In this document: positions 60,527 through 64,000 of the stretch, in pieces | Position numbering within the stretch: position 1 is the stretch's first letter | How the letters are laid out: each line of letters starts with the position of its first letter | DNA from: Ilumatobacter fluminis | GTDB lineage: Bacteria > Actinomycetota > Acidimicrobiia > Acidimicrobiales > Ilumatobacteraceae | Length of the DNA: 64,000 nt | Reading direction: 5' to 3' | Assembly: GCF_004364865.1 (NCBI RefSeq) | Contig: NZ_SOAU01000001.1 | Location: forward strand, 4,372,001 to 4,436,000 | Made by a program: the position numbers and the translations under genes | Notes under the pieces: generated by a model | The model's database searches: none | The model's input: only the letters and a program-made list of their open reading frames with translations | What the model was told of the DNA's origin: nothing

Positions 60527-63325
60527 ATGTCACCACGACCTCCCCGGTCGGCCTCACCGTCGAGCACCTCGCTCGCAGCCCCGGCCGACCCGCCACGACC
60601 CGCCGACGCGTCGGCGCCGTGGCACCGCCTCACCGCGGTGGAGACACTCACGGCCCTCGGTTCCTCGACCGACGGGCTCGACCCGGACGAAGCCGAGCGT
60701 CGCCGTGCCGAGCACGGCCCGAACCAACTGGAGGAGCGAGGCGGCACGTCGCCGTGGCGCCTCGTGTGGGAACAGCTCTCGGCCGTGATGGTGCTGATCC
60801 TGATCGGCGCCGCTCTGTTGTCGTTGGTGCTCGGCAAGTACCTGGAGGCCGGGGCGATCGGCGCGATCGTGATCCTGTTCGCGGTGCTCGGCTTCGTCCA
60901 GGAGTACCGCGCCGAGCAGGCGATCGCCGCATTGCGCCGGATGACCGTGCCGGTCGTGCGGGTGGTTCGAGGCGGCTCGCCGCGCGACCTTGCGTCGGTC
61001 GACCTCGTCCCCGGCGACGTGGTGGTGCTCGAAGCGGGCAGCGTCGTCCCGGCCGACCTCCGGCTGATCGAGTTCGCGAACCTGCGTGTGCAGGAGGCGG
61101 CGTTGACGGGCGAGTCGGACCCCGTCGACAAGCGGACCGATCCGGGCGACCGCGACGACGTGCCGCTCGGCGATCGTCGGTCGATGGCCTACTCGGGTAC
61201 CCAGGTCACGTACGGGCGTGGCGTCGGCGTGGTCGTCGCAACGGGGATGGCGACCGAACTCGGCACGATCGCGTCGCTGCTGCAGGAGGTCGCTCCCGAG
61301 CGCACCCCATTGCAGGACCGGCTCGACCGGATCGGAAAGCAGCTGGCGCTGGCCGGCTTGATCGTCGCTGCGCTGGTGGTGGCGATGGGCGCGGCGGCGG
61401 GCGAGTCGGTCACGAACCTCGTGCTGACGGCGATCAGCGTGGCGGTGGCGGTGATCCCCGAGGGTCTGCCGGCCGTCGTCACGTTCACGCTGGCGGTGGG
61501 CGCTCAGCGGATGCTGCGGCGCGAGGCGCTCATCCGGAAGCTGCCGGCGGTCGAGACGCTCGGTTCGGTGACCGTGATCTGTACCGACAAGACCGGCACG
61601 CTGACGCAGAACGTGATGACGGTGACGGTGGTCGATGTCGGCGGTCAACGGGTGGCGATGGGCGAGGGCGGTCCCGACCGCTCGACGCTGCCGCAGGGCG
61701 CCGACTCGGCATTGCTGCTCACCTTGCTCGCGGGATCGCTGTGCAACGACACGTCGATCGATCGGGATGCGTTCGGCAACCCGGTCCTGCTCGGTGACCC
61801 GACGGAGACGGCCTTCGTCGCCGCGGCGCTCGCGCTCGGTGTCGACGTGGAGGAGATCCGCCGGCGAGTGCCGCGGGTCGCCGAGTTCCCGTTCGACTCG
61901 GAGCGGAAGCGGATGAGCACCGTGCACGATCCGCTGCTCAGCACGGTGCTCGAACTGACCGGTTTGCCGCAGGATGCCCCGCTCGTGTTCGCGAAGGGGT
62001 CGGTCGACGGGCTGCTGGAACGCTCGACCGGCGCGTTCGACGGCGGACGGCTGGTCGATCTCGACGAGGCGGTGCGGACTCGCATCACCACGGCCGACGA
62101 CCGACTCGCGAGCGACGGCATGCGCGTGCTCGGGGTCGCCTATCGCCGCTTGCCCGAGGAAGTCGACCTCGCCGATGTCGAGGCCGTCGAGGGCGACCTC
62201 GTGTTCGTCGGTCTGGTCGGGATGATCGACCCGCCGCGCGACGAGGTCCGCGACGCGGTTGCAACGTGTCGTGCGGCCGGGATCCGACCGGTGATGATCA
62301 CCGGTGACCATCCACTGACGGCGCGGGCGATCGCCCGCGACCTCGGGATCAGTGACGGAGAGCGGGCGTTGACCGGGCCCGAACTCGACCGGCTGACCGC
62401 CGACCAGTTCGCCGCCGCCGTCGGCGTCGTTCCGGTGTTCGCCCGGGTGTCGCCCGAGCACAAGCTGCGGATCGTCGAGCAGTTGCAGTCGCAGGGCCAG
62501 GTCGTCGCGATGACCGGCGATGGCGTGAACGATGCTCCGGCGCTGAAGCGGGCCGACATCGGCGTGGCGATGGGGATCACGGGCACCGACGTCTCGAAAG
62601 AGGCGGCCGAGATGGTGCTGCGCGACGACAACTTCGCGACGATCGTCGCCGCCGTCGAGGAAGGACGGGTGATCTACGACAACCTGCGACGTTTCGTCGC
62701 GTTCGCGGTCGCCGGCAACCTCGGCAAGATCATCGTGATGCTCGGCTGGCCGGTGCCGTTCCTGCTTGCCGGCGGCGAGTTCGAAACGGCGATCGCCTTG
62801 CTGCCGCTGCAGCTGTTGTGGCTGAACCTGATGACCGACGGTCTGCTCGGCTTCGCGATGGGGGTCGAGCCGGCGGCACCGGGCGTCATGCAACGGCCGC
62901 CGCATCGTCCGGGGGCGGGCCTGTGGTCGGGCGGTGCGGGCTGGCGTACGGCATGGATCGGTTCGGTGATCGGTGTCGTCTCGCTCGGCGTCGGCTTCGC
63001 GTACCACGCCGCCGACCGGGTCGAGTGGCAGACGATGGTGTTCACGACCCTGGCGTTCATGCAGATCTTCCAGGCGATCGGTGCCCGGTCGGAGCGCGAG
63101 TCGTTGCGGGCGATCGGCCTGACCTCGAACCGGGTCATGGTCGGCGTCGTCGGGGCGGTCGCCGCCCTGCAGCTCGCTGCGATCTACACCCCGCTCCGCA
63201 CCTTCCTCGATCTCGAGCCGCTCTCGACGTTCGACCTCGCGGTGCCGGTCTCCCTGGGCGCTGCGCTGCTGGTCGTCATCGAGACGACGAAGCGGTTCGC
63301 CCGCCGTGGCCAGGCTCCGGGCTGA
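60527..63325 (+). CDS. P-type cation ATPase (P2A-like), probable Mn2+ (or Ca2+) exporter
   Basis: This 932-residue pump has actuator TGES (194-197), PEGLP in M4 (311-315), the phosphorylated DKTGTLT (354-360), [12 protein letters not shown] in the hinge and NLMTDG in M6. It has about ten helices and an N-terminal cation-ATPase domain. P2A pumps move Ca2+ or Mn2+. Control by a yybP-ykoY riboswitch argues that Mn2+ efflux is the main role, as for Lactococcus YoaB. Its TGA stop directly abuts the TCA stop of the convergent next gene in the palindrome TGATCA. Confidence 0.93.
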   Translation: MSPRPPRSASPSSTSLAAPADPPRPADASAPWHRLTAVETLTALGSSTDGLDPDEAERRRAEHGPNQLEERGGTSPWRLVWEQLSAVMVLILIGAALLSLVLGKYLEAGAIGAIVILFAVLGFVQEYRAEQAIAALRRMTVPVVRVVRGGSPRDLASVDLVPGDVVVLEAGSVVPADLRLIEFANLRVQEAALTGESDPVDKRTDPGDRDDVPLGDRRSMAYSGTQVTYGRGVGVVVATGMATELGTIASLLQEVAPERTPLQDRLDRIGKQLALAGLIVAALVVAMGAAAGESVTNLVLTAISVAVAVIPEGLPAVVTFTLAVGAQRMLRREALIRKLPAVETLGSVTVICTDKTGTLTQNVMTVTVVDVGGQRVAMGEGGPDRSTLPQGADSALLLTLLAGSLCNDTSIDRDAFGNPVLLGDPTETAFVAAALALGVDVEEIRRRVPRVAEFPFDSERKRMSTVHDPLLSTVLELTGLPQDAPLVFAKGSVDGLLERSTGAFDGGRLVDLDEAVRTRITTADDRLASDGMRVLGVAYRRLPEEVDLADVEAVEGDLVFVGLVGMIDPPRDEVRDAVATCRAAGIRPVMITGDHPLTARAIARDLGISDGERALTGPELDRLTADQFAAAVGVVPVFARVSPEHKLRIVEQLQSQGQVVAMTGDGVNDAPALKRADIGVAMGITGTDVSKEAAEMVLRDDNFATIVAAVEEGRVIYDNLRRFVAFAVAGNLGKIIVMLGWPVPFLLAGGEFETAIALLPLQLLWLNLMTDGLLGFAMGVEPAAPGVMQRPPHRPGAGLWSGGAGWRTAWIGSVIGVVSLGVGFAYHAADRVEWQTMVFTTLAFMQIFQAIGARSERESLRAIGLTSNRVMVGVVGAVAALQLAAIYTPLRTFLDLEPLSTFDLAVPVSLGAALLVVIETTKRFARRGQAPG

Positions 63326-63658
63326 TCAGGCCTTGCGGAGGCGCTTCAGTTCGTCCTTCTCGCGGAGGCGCTTGCGGCGACGGTGACGCCACGCCCAACC
63401 GATCGACTCGGTGACGACGACGGTCGCACCGATCGCGATGAGGAGCAGGAGGACGAGCGGCAGCGTGCCGTCCATCCACAAGAAGTTGATCTCGACGTCC
63501 TGGGTGTTCTGCGCGGCGGCGATCACGGCCAGGGCGACGATGACGACGACAGCGCCGCCCGCCCACATCACCCCGGTGCCGCGATAGTCCCGCACCGGTT
63601 CGGCCTCGGTGCGGTCGGTCGGCGTCGTGTCGGTCGGCATGTCGTCAGGCGCTCGCAT
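63326..63658 (-). CDS. LapA-like (DUF1049) small membrane protein
   Basis: This 110-residue protein has two transmembrane helices: MWAGGAVVVIVALAVIAAAQN and PLVLLLLIAIGATVVVTESIG. NTQDVEINFLW between them is the LapA/DUF1049 signature. The tail is basic (RRRKRLREKDELKRLRKA). A second start at 63640 would give 104 residues. No spacer separates its stop from the ATPase stop. Confidence 0.75.
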   Translation of the reverse strand: MRAPDDMPTDTTPTDRTEAEPVRDYRGTGVMWAGGAVVVIVALAVIAAAQNTQDVEINFLWMDGTLPLVLLLLIAIGATVVVTESIGWAWRHRRRKRLREKDELKRLRKA

Positions 63659-63704
63659 GTCCAGGCATACCCACTTCCTCGCGACAAGACACACCTGCTG
63701 CCTC

Positions 63705-63791
63705 GAACAGAAGGGGTCAGGCACCTTCCGTTCAGCAAGCTCGGATCTGAGCTGGCTTGCGGGAACGGAAGGTGCCTGACCCCTTCTGTTC
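63705..63791. repeat. Intergenic palindrome, family A, copy 4 (29-bp perfect arms)
   Basis: Arms at 63705-63733 and 63763-63791 are perfect over 29 bp, and the loop itself contains GCAAGC...GCTTGC. The right arm includes two bases of the stop codon of the F420 oxidoreductase gene (63790-63792). Confidence 0.93.
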
Positions 63792-64000
63792 AGCGGAGGG
63801 CGCGGGCGATGGCTCCCCAGCGGTTGACGGCGGCGGGGTCGCGGGCGATCGACTCGGCGGCGAGGTACGGGACGATGCGAGCGGCGATGCCGTCGTACCG
63901 TTCGCGCAACCGGTCGGCGAGTTCGTCCCACGGAGCGGGGATCGCGAAGTGGTCGAGCACCTCGTCGGTGACGAGTGCCGACAGGGCATCCATGTCACCG
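63790..64000 (-). CDS. LLM-class F420-dependent oxidoreductase, C-terminal part (truncated by window edge)
   Basis: About 69 codons of the C-terminus are visible, reading in from base 64000: GDMDALSALVTDEVLDHFAI, then PWDELADRLRERYDGIAARIVPYLA. This is the usual ending of luciferase-like F420 oxidoreductases, perhaps the TIGR03617 group. An internal ATG at 63993 is not taken as the start because the family is about 300 residues or more. The stop lies in a family A palindrome. Confidence 0.75.
   Translation of the reverse strand, partial: GDMDALSALVTDEVLDHFAIPAPWDELADRLRERYDGIAARIVPYLAAESIARDPAAVNRWGAIARALR

Noticed and set aside
60554-63007. An 817-codon minus-strand frame
   Set aside because: Antisense to the P-type ATPase; no recognisable domain.

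Overview
This window is about 70% GC bacterial chromosome from an actinobacterium. The gene repertoire (two F420-dependent luciferase-like oxidoreductases at the window edges, many leaderless or ATGA/GTGA-overlapping genes, TAnnnT -10 boxes, GAC/GTC-rich codon use) fits the Acidimicrobiia, perhaps the Ilumatobacter group. That placement is inferred from memory of such genomes, not from any search. There is no rRNA, tRNA, CRISPR array, prophage or recognisable insertion sequence; this is ordinary chromosome rich in catabolic and transport genes.

Layout. 1-0.5 kb holds the 5' part of an F420-dependent oxidoreductase. 0.6-8.4 kb is an amino-sugar locus: a divergent GNAT related to the acetyltransferase-like domain of eukaryotic O-GlcNAcase, then GntR regulator, GlcNAc-type kinase, SIS protein, GH84 beta-N-acetylglucosaminidase and a sugar ABC importer (binding protein plus two permeases, no ATPase). 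8.5-14.8 kb holds hydantoin/pyrimidine ring catabolism: M20 carbamoylase, methylmalonate/malonate semialdehyde dehydrogenase, dihydropyrimidinase and a nitrilase-family amidase, plus an AlkZ-like winged-helix protein. 14.9-19.4 kb has a DyP peroxidase and a PhnCDE-like ABC importer of the putative selenate type. 19.6-28.6 kb is a mixed stretch (aminotransferase, YaaA, double MarR, CAP protein, PhoD, intradiol dioxygenase, SDR, SpoIIE phosphatase). 28.7-32.9 kb is a tyrosine/homogentisate operon hpd-fahA-hmgA with a divergent Lrp regulator. 33-37.9 kb has a sulfatase, small membrane proteins and another Lrp. 37.9-43.6 kb has a two-component system, a CapA-like protein and an MMPL transporter. 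44-49.5 kb pairs an AceE-like 2-oxoacid dehydrogenase E1 with a GntR regulator and ACC deaminase. 49.6-64 kb has an ECF sigma/anti-sigma pair, cation/ion transporters, a MacB-type ABC exporter, DUF389, an orphan binding protein, PPK2, and a P-type ATPase behind a yybP-ykoY manganese riboswitch.

Three non-coding themes stand out. First, at least four families of long intergenic palindromes sit directly after stop codons; one family carries tandem 40-41 bp expansions and has been read into the end of a gene. Second, the F420 oxidoreductase at the left edge and the nitrilase/dihydropyrimidinase operon 14 kb away share the same promoter/operator with identical spacing, suggesting one regulon. Third, several genes carry a TAnnnT box exactly six bases before the start codon, the signature of leaderless mRNAs.
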